This document shows positions 9,644 through 18,640 of a DNA stretch of 64,000 nucleotides, in pieces. Every line of letters begins with the position of its first letter. The first letter of the stretch is position 1. The notes beneath the pieces were generated by a model. It had not been told where the DNA came from. It made no database searches and saw nothing but the letters and a program-made list of their open reading frames with translations. The stretch covers positions 1,488,001 to 1,552,000 of the forward strand of contig NZ_CP102250.1 of assembly GCF_025144995.1 (NCBI RefSeq). Reading direction: 5' to 3'. The stretch comes from Alistipes indistinctus YIT 12060 (GTDB lineage Bacteria; Bacteroidota; Bacteroidia; Bacteroidales; Rikenellaceae). The position numbers and the translations under genes are program-made.

Positions 9644-10858
9644 CTACCGCACCAATCCGATGCGACGTAACCCGCCCCGGAGTTTGCGGCGCATACGTTC
9701 GCGCAGCGTGCGCCGGGTCAGGCGGGAGATCAAGGCGGGCAGATCTTCCGCATGTTCGAACTCTGCAAAAAAACGGGCCCGGTTCCGGTGCGGCCTGACC
9801 GAACGCATCAGGCACGGATTGCCGGGCAATGCCTCTTGAAGCGGCGTTTCGATCGTTTTCAACGACACCGAAAGAGCGGCAAACGCCCTGCGCCCCCGAT
9901 CGCTCAGCGGAATAACCAGGGACGTGCCCTTGTTGTCATTCATCTCCGGATGATGCTCCTCCACTCCCCAATAGTCGGCAATGGTCAAATCGCTCCCGGC
10001 CGCCAACCGGCGCGCCGGACATTCGTGACAAGACGGCCGAAGGTAGAGGTTATGCAAAAAACCGCGCATGAACATCTCATGGGTGAAGGGTACCGCCAAT
10101 CGCAATTGCTGTGACTCGCCTCCGTTCGTACGGACATATTCCGACACGATGCAATAACGTCCCCAGCCGCGCTCCTCCTTGTTCCGAAATTCCAGGTGCG
10201 CAAGCCGGTAGGGTTCGGTCGCAGGTTGTGCTTCCGCATTGACGCGCCGGGTTTGCTGAGCGAAATACTGTGCGTACACTTTCGGCGAGGGAACGCCGTG
10301 GCACAGCACATCGACCGCCAGCAAATTCGCATACGGGCGCCCGAGGAACCGCTTCAACCCCGCAATTTGGCATGACGTGCCGACGAACAGCACCTCCCGT
10401 CCCGCTTTAAGCAGCGATTCCGCCCGGCGAAAACTGCCTTCGATCCGGCTCTGCGTATATTTCGATCCGCGTAAGGTCCCGAGCCCGGCAATCTCTTCGA
10501 CACTATCGTGTACCACTGAAAAATCATGGTCGAACCGGGCGCCGAACACGACACCGCCTTTGTCGAGCACCTCCCCGGACAACAGCGAAAACACTCCGCC
10601 CGACGAGCTGGCCATCCGCACCGGTTCATCCCTGTTGCAACAGGCATAGGCCCGCACAGAAGCCGGTTCGGGTGCGCCGTAACGGTGCAGCACCGGACAT
10701 ACCTTCTCGCATAAGCCGCACTCGATGCAGAGGCTTGCATCCACTACCGGATAGAGAAACCCTTCGGCATCGGGCTGCATCGAAATACACCGTTTCGGAC
10801 ATTTTTCCGCGCAGGCCGTGCAGCCGCAACACTCCTCGGGTCGTTTGATCTGAATCAT
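9644..10858 (-). CDS. FrhB/FdhB-like iron-sulfur protein (coenzyme F420 hydrogenase beta-subunit family)
   Basis: 404 residues. The N-terminus has two ferredoxin-type cluster motifs: CCGCTACAEKCPKRCI and CIECGLCEKVCPVL. The middle and C-terminal parts match the F420 hydrogenase/dehydrogenase beta-subunit domains (SSSGGVFSLLSGEVLDKGG, GTSCQIAGLKRFL, DVLCHGVPSPKVYAQY, RPSCHECPAR, DLTIADYWGVE). In capsule and exopolysaccharide clusters of Bacteroidetes these proteins sit beside pyruvyl transferases. They are thought to be redox enzymes acting on a glycan or its precursor, not on F420, since these bacteria are not known to make F420. The exact reaction is unknown. Confidence 0.88.
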   Translation of the reverse strand: MIQIKRPEECCGCTACAEKCPKRCISMQPDAEGFLYPVVDASLCIECGLCEKVCPVLHRYGAPEPASVRAYACCNRDEPVRMASSSGGVFSLLSGEVLDKGGVVFGARFDHDFSVVHDSVEEIAGLGTLRGSKYTQSRIEGSFRRAESLLKAGREVLFVGTSCQIAGLKRFLGRPYANLLAVDVLCHGVPSPKVYAQYFAQQTRRVNAEAQPATEPYRLAHLEFRNKEERGWGRYCIVSEYVRTNGGESQQLRLAVPFTHEMFMRGFLHNLYLRPSCHECPARRLAAGSDLTIADYWGVEEHHPEMNDNKGTSLVIPLSDRGRRAFAALSVSLKTIETPLQEALPGNPCLMRSVRPHRNRARFFAEFEHAEDLPALISRLTRRTLRERMRRKLRGGLRRIGLVR

Positions 10859-10950
10859 TTTACTCGACTGTTCATCATATTATGCCGCACAAACCGGCTG
10901 CAGAAACAAAGGCTATCCCGATCGTCTCCCCGGCTGTGCGGTTTACTCGG

Positions 10951-11916
10951 TCACTCCTGCACCAAAAGGTTACATCCCCGAATTTCGCTACCCGATATGC
11001 GCCCCTGAATACGAAAACTACCATCCGTATAAAGTGTCCCCAGATCCTGCGTCTGCACAAAGCTGCAGGAATAGAGGTTTGCCAGGTCGATCAGGTTCAC
11101 GCCGCCCGTAGACCCGACAGGCAGGCGCCCGAACGGATCGTGCAGGTCCCGCACGATCACCTTCATCCACGGCGGCGTGCGAAAAAGCCCCTCCCCGGAC
11201 GAATAGGCTTGCGACATCAGTTCTGCCATTCCGTATTCGGAATGCACCGAAGGCACGCTGAACGCATCGCACAGCAGGCGATGGAACTCTTCACGCGGCA
11301 ACTCCTCCCGGTGTCCCTTCATTCCCCCGGTCTCCATGACAATCGTGCCGTACAACGGTCCCGGCCGTTCTTCGGCCAGATCCCACAACGCATAACTGAC
11401 ACCAAGCAGGATTTTCGGACCGGAATGCGCCGCCATATCCCGTAACAGTTCCTCGTGGTCATGAAGATAGAAACCACCCCCACCTTTGCGGATCAACGCA
11501 TCGACCATGTAGACCAGCGATGAACCTTCACGCTCCAGATAATTCGGCAGTAACGCGAAGACCGCCGTCTTCTGGACCGGGCCGTAAAACAGTTCGAAGG
11601 CGCGGGTAAACGCCTCTTCATAAATAGCGAGGTCGGCGACATAATGCCGTGAAGGAATTTGCCCGGTCGTACTGCTGCTCGTAAACACTTGCTGCGGAGG
11701 CAAAGAACCACTGTATACACGATGGCTCTTGAACAGTTCGATCGGCAGGAACGGAATCTGCTCCACAGTTTCCACTCCGGCAGGGTCGATACCCAAAAGT
11801 TCGAGATATTCCCGATAGGGTGTACAGGCCTCGGCCTGAAAACGAAACACCTCCAGTGCGGCCTGATCGAAGTCCGCACCGGAGGCGATGGAAAATATCT
11901 TACGCGTATCAAACAT
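10951..11916 (-). CDS. LuxE-like acyl-protein synthetase / acyl ligase
   Basis: 321 residues. It resembles the LuxE branch of adenylate-forming enzymes (PF04443): FLPIELFKSHRV, then the nucleotide-binding Ser/Thr loop FTSSSTTGQIPSRHY, MVDALI, METGGMKGHREELPREEFHR, and SEYGMAELMSQAYS. LuxE activates a fatty acid as acyl-AMP and holds it as a thioester. The homologue here probably activates an acyl group for decorating the glycan or a lipid carrier, but that is inference. It is the first gene of the leftward glycan cluster and lies downstream of trxB. No acyl carrier protein gene is next to it. Confidence 0.8.
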   Translation of the reverse strand: MFDTRKIFSIASGADFDQAALEVFRFQAEACTPYREYLELLGIDPAGVETVEQIPFLPIELFKSHRVYSGSLPPQQVFTSSSTTGQIPSRHYVADLAIYEEAFTRAFELFYGPVQKTAVFALLPNYLEREGSSLVYMVDALIRKGGGGFYLHDHEELLRDMAAHSGPKILLGVSYALWDLAEERPGPLYGTIVMETGGMKGHREELPREEFHRLLCDAFSVPSVHSEYGMAELMSQAYSSGEGLFRTPPWMKVIVRDLHDPFGRLPVGSTGGVNLIDLANLYSCSFVQTQDLGTLYTDGSFRIQGRISGSEIRGCNLLVQE

Positions 11917-12039
11917 GGCAATGGGTCAGCAGAGTATCCGGTCAAACAGCAATATTATACAAACAGGCATAAAAATGTGCGGGGCCCTCACTCTTTTTTA
12001 TGATGCTATTTCACCATCCGTTCTGTTGCGACACAGATT

Positions 12040-12981
12040 CTATTGCAGGCACTGAATGTCCAGCAGATAACGTTCGCAGTCGAGCGCCGCCATACATCCC
12101 GATCCCGCAGCCGTAATGGCCTGGCGATACCGCGGATCCTGCACGTCTCCGGCTGCGAAAACCCCCTTTACGCTGGTCTGGGAACTACCCGGAACCGTCT
12201 TGATATATCCCTCTTTGTCCAGTTCCAGCTGGCCTTCGAAGAGCTGCGTATTGGGATGGTGCCCGATACCGAGAAAGAAACCGAATGCATCGATCACCTT
12301 CTCTTCACCGCCGGTGTGGCGCACCAACGCGCCGGTCACCCCGTTCTCGTCGCCGAGTACCTCGACGGTCGTATAGCCGAACAACACTTCGATATTGGGA
12401 GTCTTCATCACGCGTTCCTGCATCGCCTTCGAAGCACGCAGGTAGTCTTTGCGTACCACCATATACACTTTGTTGCACAGCGTCGCCAGATAGGTCGCCT
12501 CTTCACAGGCGGTATCGCCGCCGCCGACTACGATGACATCCTTTTTGCGGTAGAAAAAACCGTCGCAGGTCGCGCAGGCCGAAACACCCATGCCCTTGTA
12601 ACGCTGTTCCGAAGCGAGACCGAGATACTTAGCCGTCGCACCGGTGGAGATAATCAGCGCATCGGTTTCGATCTCCCGCCTACCGTCGGCAACCACCTTA
12701 AACGGCCGTACCGAAAGATCCACGCTCGTGATAATGCCGAAACGCACATCGGCGCCGAAACGCTGGGCCTGCTTCTTCAGGTCTTCCATCATAGCCGTAC
12801 CGCTGATCCCCTCCGGATAACCGGGAAAGTTCTCGATATCGGTAGTCGAGGTGAGCTGGCCTCCGGGTTCGGTCCCTTCGTATAGGATCGGGTTGAGGTT
12901 CGCGCGGGAAGCGTATATGGCGGCCGTATAGCCTGCGGGGCCGCTGCCGATAATCAGGCATCGGGTTTTTTCTGTATCCAT
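12040..12981 (-). CDS. trxB: Thioredoxin-disulfide reductase
   Basis: 313 residues from MDTEKTRCLIIGSGPAGYTA; an ATG 12 bases upstream is also possible. It shows the FAD-binding GSGPAG motif, the redox-active pair CATC (about Cys136 and Cys139), the NADPH-binding VVGGGDTACEEA, and the C-terminal FAD contact AAGDVQDPRYRQAITAAGSG. The cytoplasmic flavoenzyme passes electrons from NADPH to thioredoxin. Length and motifs are those of a normal bacterial TrxB. It has its own promoter box and reads away from the M23 lipoprotein gene. Confidence 0.97.
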   Translation of the reverse strand: MDTEKTRCLIIGSGPAGYTAAIYASRANLNPILYEGTEPGGQLTSTTDIENFPGYPEGISGTAMMEDLKKQAQRFGADVRFGIITSVDLSVRPFKVVADGRREIETDALIISTGATAKYLGLASEQRYKGMGVSACATCDGFFYRKKDVIVVGGGDTACEEATYLATLCNKVYMVVRKDYLRASKAMQERVMKTPNIEVLFGYTTVEVLGDENGVTGALVRHTGGEEKVIDAFGFFLGIGHHPNTQLFEGQLELDKEGYIKTVPGSSQTSVKGVFAAGDVQDPRYRQAITAAGSGCMAALDCERYLLDIQCLQ

Positions 12982-13014
12982 AATCGATTGCATATTTAAT
13001 CCTTACTTATTGAA

Positions 13015-13022
13015 CAAAGATA
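13015..13022 (-). promoter_or_regulatory. -7 box for trxB
   Basis: Reads TATCTTTG on the minus strand, a full match to TAnnTTTG. It places the transcript start about 15-25 bases before the two candidate trxB start codons. No clear -33 TTTG. Confidence 0.6.
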
Positions 13023-13144
13023 GTTTTTATTTTCATATCCTCACAGTTCCCTGCACCGTCCGACACCACAAGAAAAGCGGGTGAACGGGCGTCTTTTCGC
13101 AAAAAATCGCTACTTTTAGCTGCCGAATCTAAAGTCAAAATACG

Positions 13145-14245
13145 ATGCTGCCGTTGAGAACATTATCCTATACCTTAACAATACTTTTGCTGTCAAGCTG
13201 TTCCGTCACAAAATCCCTGTACAAGGACAAAGAGGTCAGCCGGTACAATCCGAACGTTTCTTCGGCCAGCAAGAACTATTCCAAGCCCGCAGGAGAAGAC
13301 ACGTCGGACAAAGAGGCCAAGGCCTCCGGAAAACAACAGCAGCCGGTTAGCGATTCGCTACCCGAGACCGAAACGCCCAAGAAGTTGCCTTATCGCTACC
13401 CGCTGCCCCGGATGACTTTCGGCGAAACGGAGAGCGCTAACGTCCGCATCCCGATGAGCCTGAACAATCCGTTCCCACCTTCCGGCGAACTGGAAATTCC
13501 GCTCGCAGAACTCGAAAGCGATTTCTGCTATCCCTATCCGGGTAAACAGATTTCCGGATTCGGCTACCGGGGCCGGTCGATGCACACCGGAGTGGACATC
13601 AAAGCCGTTCCGAACGATACGATCCGTGCCGCTTTCTCCGGTGTGGTACGAATGTCCAAACCGTACAGCGGGTATGGCAATATCATTGTGATTCGCCACT
13701 ATAACGGCATGGAAACCGCCTATGCGCACAACTCGCGCAACCTCGTCACGGTCAACGATGTGGTGAAAGCGGGCGATCCGATCGCGCTGGCGGGCCGCAC
13801 CGGGCGGGCTACCACCGAACACCTGCATTTCGAGTTCCGCGTGGCGAACCAGGCCCTGAACCCGAGCCTGCTGCTCGACACCGAAAACCAACGCCTGCAC
13901 ACGAACACGCTCTACCTCTACAACCGGGGCGGCAACGTCAAAGCGGCGACCCGGCCGTTGAGCACCTCCGATGCTCTTTCGGAAGAGACGGTGGCGGATG
14001 ACGAATCGGCCCTCGTGGCGAACGGAGGCTCGACCGGCGACGTGTCCGATACCCAGCGCTCCGCTGCGACTTCAGGCTCTTCGTCTAACAACGGTTCAAA
14101 AGCGGTTTACCATACGATCAAAAGCGGCGATACGCTCTCGAAGCTGGCACGTACTTATTCCACTTCGGTGTCGAAAATCTGCCAATTGAACCACATCAAG
14201 CCAACCACGATCCTGCGGCTCAAACAGCGGCTCCGGGTCAAATAA
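13145..14245 (+). CDS. M23 peptidase lipoprotein with C-terminal LysM domain
   Basis: 366 residues. The N-terminus MLPLRTLSYTLTILLLSSCS is a lipoprotein signal with Cys19 as the lipidation site. A Ser/Lys-rich linker follows, then an M23 (lysostaphin-type) domain with zinc ligands in GRSMHTGVDI and EHLHFEF (about residues 135-235). After another low-complexity linker, a LysM domain (about 320-366: YHTIKSGDTLSKLARTYS) binds peptidoglycan. The protein should act on cell-wall peptides at the envelope, as an endopeptidase or as an activator of one. An imperfect -7 box (TACTTTTA, 13111-13118) lies just upstream. Confidence 0.92.
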   Translation: MLPLRTLSYTLTILLLSSCSVTKSLYKDKEVSRYNPNVSSASKNYSKPAGEDTSDKEAKASGKQQQPVSDSLPETETPKKLPYRYPLPRMTFGETESANVRIPMSLNNPFPPSGELEIPLAELESDFCYPYPGKQISGFGYRGRSMHTGVDIKAVPNDTIRAAFSGVVRMSKPYSGYGNIIVIRHYNGMETAYAHNSRNLVTVNDVVKAGDPIALAGRTGRATTEHLHFEFRVANQALNPSLLLDTENQRLHTNTLYLYNRGGNVKAATRPLSTSDALSEETVADDESALVANGGSTGDVSDTQRSAATSGSSSNNGSKAVYHTIKSGDTLSKLARTYSTSVSKICQLNHIKPTTILRLKQRLRVK

Positions 14246-14334
14246 CCGCAACGGAGACCGGACTGCGATCGCACAGAACCGTTGAAACCAATAAAAAGGA
14301 AACGTCCGTCCCGAATCGCCCAAATCCTAACCGA

Positions 14335-15075
14335 ATGAAGCTCGTCGAATTTATTATCGCCTCGTCGCTGCTGACGCTGATCCCGGGACCGGATATTTTG
14401 TTTGTGCTGACACAAAGCATTTTGCATGGGAAACGTGCCGGTATTTCAGTGGCACTCGGCCTCTGCTCCGGGCTCTTTTTCCACACCGCGGCGGCAGCGC
14501 TCGGACTCTCGCTGATTATCGCTTCGTCCCCGGCTCTGTTCGCAGGGATCAAATACGCGGGCATTTGCTATCTGCTGTGGATGGGTTACGCGTCGTTACG
14601 CGCCTACCGAAAAACGGCCCGGGGGAAAGTACCTTCACCGGGCAACATAGCTATCGAACAGCCGCAACCCTTTCCAGCAGCTTGTGCCGGGCAAACGGAA
14701 ACCATTACGACCGACCCGGCGGCATCCGGCATTGCCCCTGCTCCGGACGGCGCTCCCCAGACGCCTGAGAATAATTCTTTTCGCCGGCTTTACCGGATCG
14801 GTATCACGATGAACCTGCTGAACCCGAAAGTGATCCTGTTTTTCCTCGCCTTCTTCCCGCAGTTCATCAGCCGGGAGAGTCTGACGCCGAAAACGGATAC
14901 ACTGCTGCTGGGCCTGACATTCGCTGCGGTGGCCGTCGTAATCTTCACCACGGTGGCATTGGTCGCCGACTACCTGGCCGCAAAATTTTCAATCGAACAG
15001 ATCCCGCCACGCATACTCGCCTGGATCCAGGCAGCGGTCTACTGGCTGATCGCCGTGCTGTTCGTCTGCTCCTGA
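14335..15075 (+). CDS. LysE/RhtB-family amino-acid exporter with a long loop insertion
   Basis: 246 residues; typical members are about 205. The N-terminus KLVEFIIASSLLTLIPGPDI carries the family's P-G-P-D signature, and the C-terminal part has MNLLNPKVILFFLAFFPQF. Six membrane segments are expected, and the protein would export amino acids or similar small molecules. The extra length is a hydrophilic Pro/Ala/Thr-rich stretch between the third and fourth segments (about residues 97-145: SPGNIAIEQPQPFPAA, PAASGIAPAPDGAPQ). The substrate is unknown. Confidence 0.88.
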   Translation: MKLVEFIIASSLLTLIPGPDILFVLTQSILHGKRAGISVALGLCSGLFFHTAAAALGLSLIIASSPALFAGIKYAGICYLLWMGYASLRAYRKTARGKVPSPGNIAIEQPQPFPAACAGQTETITTDPAASGIAPAPDGAPQTPENNSFRRLYRIGITMNLLNPKVILFFLAFFPQFISRESLTPKTDTLLLGLTFAAVAVVIFTTVALVADYLAAKFSIEQIPPRILAWIQAAVYWLIAVLFVCS

Positions 15076-15178
15076 GGGTAGCACCGTCAACCTTCTATTC
15101 CACGACGTACCGGATATAACCTCATTTCGGAAATCGCTCCTCGGCACCTCCGGGCCAAAAGGCAAAACACGCTACGGA

Positions 15179-15664
15179 TCAGCTTTCGCAGCCGCGGAAA
15201 GTAAAATATTTCTGCATCAGGTAGCTGTACCCGATAATCAGCAGGGAGGTAACCGCCTGAGACGGTGTCGGATACAGGTGCACCGCCTCGACAAAAAATT
15301 TCAGCAGCAGGTAATTCAGCAACACCGACCCCAGTACGCTGATCAGGTAACGGAACAGTTGCGTACGCCCCCGCAGCGGTGAATACTTGAACGCGATATG
15401 TTTCTGAAGCCAGAAACCGGTTACGAATGTAATCGGAAAGACGACCAGGAACGCCGCGATATAGGGAGAAATGGCGACAAAACCCAAACGAACGATCTCC
15501 TTGTCGAGTATGAAGTTATAGAGTACGGCATACAGCACCCAGTTCAGCCCCAGGTTGACTCCGCCGCAAATCGCGTAACGGAATGTCTGGAGCGGTATTA
15601 CCGCCCGGACCGGACGGATATAAAAGAAGTCGACAATCTTCGTAAGGCGTTGGGCTGGTGTCAT
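15179..15664 (-). CDS. GtrA-family membrane protein
   Basis: 161 residues with four predicted membrane segments, starting from FRYAICGGVNLGLNWVLYAV and ending SLLIIGYSYLMQKYFTFRG, the characteristic GtrA close (PF04138). Family members help move polyprenyl-phosphate-linked sugars across the membrane or otherwise support surface glycan synthesis. It lies about 50 bases downstream of uvrB on the same strand, so it may share that transcript. The target glycan is not known. Confidence 0.87.
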   Translation of the reverse strand: MTPAQRLTKIVDFFYIRPVRAVIPLQTFRYAICGGVNLGLNWVLYAVLYNFILDKEIVRLGFVAISPYIAAFLVVFPITFVTGFWLQKHIAFKYSPLRGRTQLFRYLISVLGSVLLNYLLLKFFVEAVHLYPTPSQAVTSLLIIGYSYLMQKYFTFRGCES

Positions 15665-15714
15665 GCGGAAAATTCGTTCGGGTCGGAAATGTCTTCAGAA
15701 TAGCTACTTGAAAC

Positions 15715-17757
15715 TTATTTTTTCGGGCCGGGCCGTTTATCTGAAGCAGTGCCCTGCATCACTTTCTGCCGTTCCTGCAGCGCGTACATCTGGTCGCGAT
15801 AACGGGCCGCAGCGGTAAAGTCGAGGTCGCGCGCCGCACTTTCCATCGCTTCGCGGGCCAAGCGGATCGCCACATCGATATCGCGGTCGGTCATATAGGC
15901 GGCCACCGGGTCGGCTGCGGCATCCAGACCCTGTACACCGAGAGTGTAATTGGCTCCTAACGATTCGCCCGACATAATTTTCGTACCGCTTTTGATCGCC
16001 TGCTTGGGCATCACGGCATGAGTCGCGTTGTAGTACAACTGTTTTTCGCGACGACGGTTCGTATCCTGGATCGACAGGCGCATCGAATCGGTAATCGTAT
16101 CGGCATACATGATCACGCGACCGCCGACATTCCGGGCGGCACGGCCGGAAGTCTGCGTAAGCGACCGCGCACTCCGGAGGAAACCCTCTTTATCCGCATC
16201 CATAATCGCGACCAGCGACACTTCCGGCAGGTCGAGTCCCTCGCGCAGCAGGTTCACACCGATCAGCACGTCGAACAGCCCTGCACGCAGGTCGTCGAGA
16301 ATTTGCACCCGCTCCAGCGTATCGACATCGGAATGGATGTAGCGGCAACGGATACCCATATGGTCGAAGTATTTATACAGCTCCTCGGCCATCCGTTTGG
16401 TCAGCGTCGTCACCAAAATCCGCTCGTCTACACGGGCGCGCTTATCGATCTCCTCGACCAAATCGTCGATCTGGTTGAAAGTCGGGCGAATTTCGACCGA
16501 CGGATCGACCAAACCCGTCGGGCGTATAAACTGCTCGACCACTGCACCCTCCGATTTGATCAACTCATAATCGGCCGGGGTGGCGCTCACATAAATCACC
16601 TCGTTCTCGAGCGATTCGAACTCCTCGAAACGCAGCGGGCGGTTATCCACCGCCGCAGGCAACCGGTAACCGTATTCGACCAGGTTGTGCTTGCGCGAAG
16701 CATCGCCGCCGTACATCCCCCGGATTTGAGGTATCGTCACATGGCTCTCGTCGACAATCAGCAAAAAGTCCTTCGGGAAGTAATCGATCAGGCAAAACGG
16801 ACGGCTGCCGGGCGCACGCCCGTCGAAATAGCGCGAATAGTTTTCGATGCCGGGACAGTACCCCAGCTCCTTGATCATCTCCAGATCGTACTCGACGCGC
16901 TGTTTGAGCCGGCGCGCCTCGACAGGACGGCCCACCGACTCGAAAAATTCGCACTGTTTGCCCAGGTCGAGCTGGATTTCGCGGATCGCACGCTCGATGC
17001 GTTCGCGCGTAGTGACGAACAGGTTGGCCGGATAGACCACGATCCGTTCCAGCGATTCGAGCCGCTGTCCCGTCATCGGGTCGACCGCATAAATCGCCTC
17101 GATCTCATTATCATAAAAAACGACCCGGTAACATTTGTCGCCATAAGCGATATAGATATCGACCGTATCGCCCTTCACACGGAACGTTCCCTGTTTGAAC
17201 TCCGTTTCGCTGCGCGTGTAGAGCGCATCGACCAATCCGTACAGCAGTTTGTTGCGGCTGATGATATCGCCGACCTTCAGCGTGATCGAGGTGGCATGAA
17301 AATCTTCGGGATTACCGATACCGTAAATGCACGACACGCTCGACACGACAACGATGTCGTTACGCCCGCTCAGCAGGGACGAAGTCGTGCTCAGGCGCAT
17401 CTTCTCGATCCCCTCGTTGATCGACAGGTCCTTTTCGATGTAGGTATCGGTCGTCGGCAAATAGGCTTCCGGTTGGTAATAGTCGTAATAGGAGACGAAA
17501 TACTCGACGGCATTCTCAGGGAAAAAATTCTTGAATTCGCCGTACAGCTGTGCTGCAAGGGTCTTGTTATGGCTCAAGATCAGCGTCGGTTTGTTGAGCT
17601 GCGCAATGACGTTCGCCATCGTGAACGTTTTACCCGAACCGGTTACGCCCAGCAACGTGTTGTGGCGGCTGTGGCCGCGCAACGACGAAACGAGCTGTTC
17701 GATCGCTTCGGGCTGGTCGCCGGTAGGTTTATAATCCGATACCAATTTGAAATCCAT
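15715..17757 (-). CDS. uvrB: UvrABC system protein B
   Basis: 680 residues, normal for UvrB. It starts [20 protein letters not shown], matching the conserved N-terminus. Walker A is GVTGSGKT (37-44). The damage-probing beta-hairpin region is seen in [12 protein letters not shown], helicase motifs in DESHV and TSGRAARN, and the C-terminal UVR domain in [20 protein letters not shown]. It is the helicase-like subunit that verifies DNA damage in nucleotide excision repair and loads UvrC. It is divergent from mntP, with a -7 box unusually close to the start codon. Confidence 0.98.
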   Translation of the reverse strand: MDFKLVSDYKPTGDQPEAIEQLVSSLRGHSRHNTLLGVTGSGKTFTMANVIAQLNKPTLILSHNKTLAAQLYGEFKNFFPENAVEYFVSYYDYYQPEAYLPTTDTYIEKDLSINEGIEKMRLSTTSSLLSGRNDIVVVSSVSCIYGIGNPEDFHATSITLKVGDIISRNKLLYGLVDALYTRSETEFKQGTFRVKGDTVDIYIAYGDKCYRVVFYDNEIEAIYAVDPMTGQRLESLERIVVYPANLFVTTRERIERAIREIQLDLGKQCEFFESVGRPVEARRLKQRVEYDLEMIKELGYCPGIENYSRYFDGRAPGSRPFCLIDYFPKDFLLIVDESHVTIPQIRGMYGGDASRKHNLVEYGYRLPAAVDNRPLRFEEFESLENEVIYVSATPADYELIKSEGAVVEQFIRPTGLVDPSVEIRPTFNQIDDLVEEIDKRARVDERILVTTLTKRMAEELYKYFDHMGIRCRYIHSDVDTLERVQILDDLRAGLFDVLIGVNLLREGLDLPEVSLVAIMDADKEGFLRSARSLTQTSGRAARNVGGRVIMYADTITDSMRLSIQDTNRRREKQLYYNATHAVMPKQAIKSGTKIMSGESLGANYTLGVQGLDAAADPVAAYMTDRDIDVAIRLAREAMESAARDLDFTAAARYRDQMYALQERQKVMQGTASDKRPGPKK

Positions 17758-17761
17758 GGTA

Positions 17762-17769
17762 CAAAATTA
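17762..17769 (-). promoter_or_regulatory. Possible -7 box for uvrB
   Basis: Reads TAATTTTG on the minus strand, a full TAnnTTTG match. Its last base is only five bases before the uvrB ATG, so transcription would begin at or next to the start codon. Either the message is leaderless or the match is chance. Confidence 0.4.
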
Positions 17770-17823
17770 GCTATTTTTAGAGAATTCTATGCGCGAAAAA
17801 GGGCTTTGTTCGGCGGGAAGTCG

Positions 17824-17831
17824 TACCTTTG
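17824..17831 (+). promoter_or_regulatory. -7 box for mntP
   Basis: TACCTTTG, a full TAnnTTTG match, 17 bases before the ATG at 17849. It rules out the longer upstream start at 17789, which would lie before the transcript. Confidence 0.6.
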
Positions 17832-17848
17832 CGGAAATTACCCGTTTT

Positions 17849-18436
17849 ATGAATCTGGCCGCTATCCTGTTGCTCGGTATAGGTCTCAGTCTCGACACGT
17901 TCGCAGTCTCGCTGACGCTCGGCTTCGTCAGCGAACGCACTACACGACGCGAAAAAGTGCGTTTTCTGATCGTCATCGGACTGTTCCATTTTTTGATGAT
18001 CCTTGCGGGTTGGCTGTTCGGCGCGAACGTCAGCCGCCTGATCGCCGATTACGACCATTGGATCGCCTTCTTCCTGCTCGCGTTCCTCGGCGCCAAGATG
18101 ATTCGCGAAGGACTCTCCGCCGTCCAGGACGACGAGGTGGATTGCGACCTGCTTTCGCTGCGGAACACGCTGATGTTCGGCATCGCGCTGAGCATCGACG
18201 CACTGATCACAGGATTCAGCCTCGGCCTCGTGAAAGTACATCTCTATGACGGAAGTCCGTTGGGCAATATCTTGCTCGCCGCCGCGCTCATCGGCACGGC
18301 CGCCTTTTCGATTTCGGCCACAGGGATTCTCATCGGTAAACACGTCTCCTCGAAACTCGGCTCGAAAGCCGAAATTTTCGGAGGCGCGATCCTGATCCTG
18401 ATCGGCTTGAAAGTCCTGTACGACCATTTGTTGTAA
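17849..18436 (+). CDS. mntP: Manganese efflux pump MntP family protein
   Basis: 195 residues from ATG 17849 (MNLAAILLLGIGLSLDTFAV); a TACCTTTG box between this and an earlier start supports the choice. Six membrane segments form two related halves, each with an acidic residue in the membrane: LSLDTFAVSLTLG and LSIDALITGFSLGL, the pattern of the MntP/DUF204 family. Known members export Mn2+ to prevent toxicity. There is no visible riboswitch (yybP-type) in the very short leader. Confidence 0.9.
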   Translation: MNLAAILLLGIGLSLDTFAVSLTLGFVSERTTRREKVRFLIVIGLFHFLMILAGWLFGANVSRLIADYDHWIAFFLLAFLGAKMIREGLSAVQDDEVDCDLLSLRNTLMFGIALSIDALITGFSLGLVKVHLYDGSPLGNILLAAALIGTAAFSISATGILIGKHVSSKLGSKAEIFGGAILILIGLKVLYDHLL

Positions 18437-18614
18437 AAGTTTCCCGAAGCGCAAAACCCAAACAACAAGCCGGCACCTTCACCCGCCTTCCAATTTGCAA
18501 TCCAAACCGACATTTCCACGCCGGTTATTCCCGTAATTTACACTCCCGCACCGCACTCTGTTTTTCCCGCTTCCGGTCCCGGCTATTCCCCGGCGGGTGT
18601 AACGGAAAAAAACG

Positions 18615-18622
18615 TATCTTTG
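18615..18622 (+). promoter_or_regulatory. -7 box for dnaG
   Basis: TATCTTTG, a full TAnnTTTG match, 18 bases before ATG 18641. A possible TTG start at 18620 falls inside this box and is therefore unlikely. Confidence 0.6.
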
Positions 18623-18640
18623 GATCCGGAGAGACGCACC

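Noticed and set aside
16018-18249. Very long open frame opposite uvrB
   Set aside because: It is the reverse-complement shadow of uvrB, a common effect in GC-rich coding DNA; low-complexity Arg/His content and no domain.
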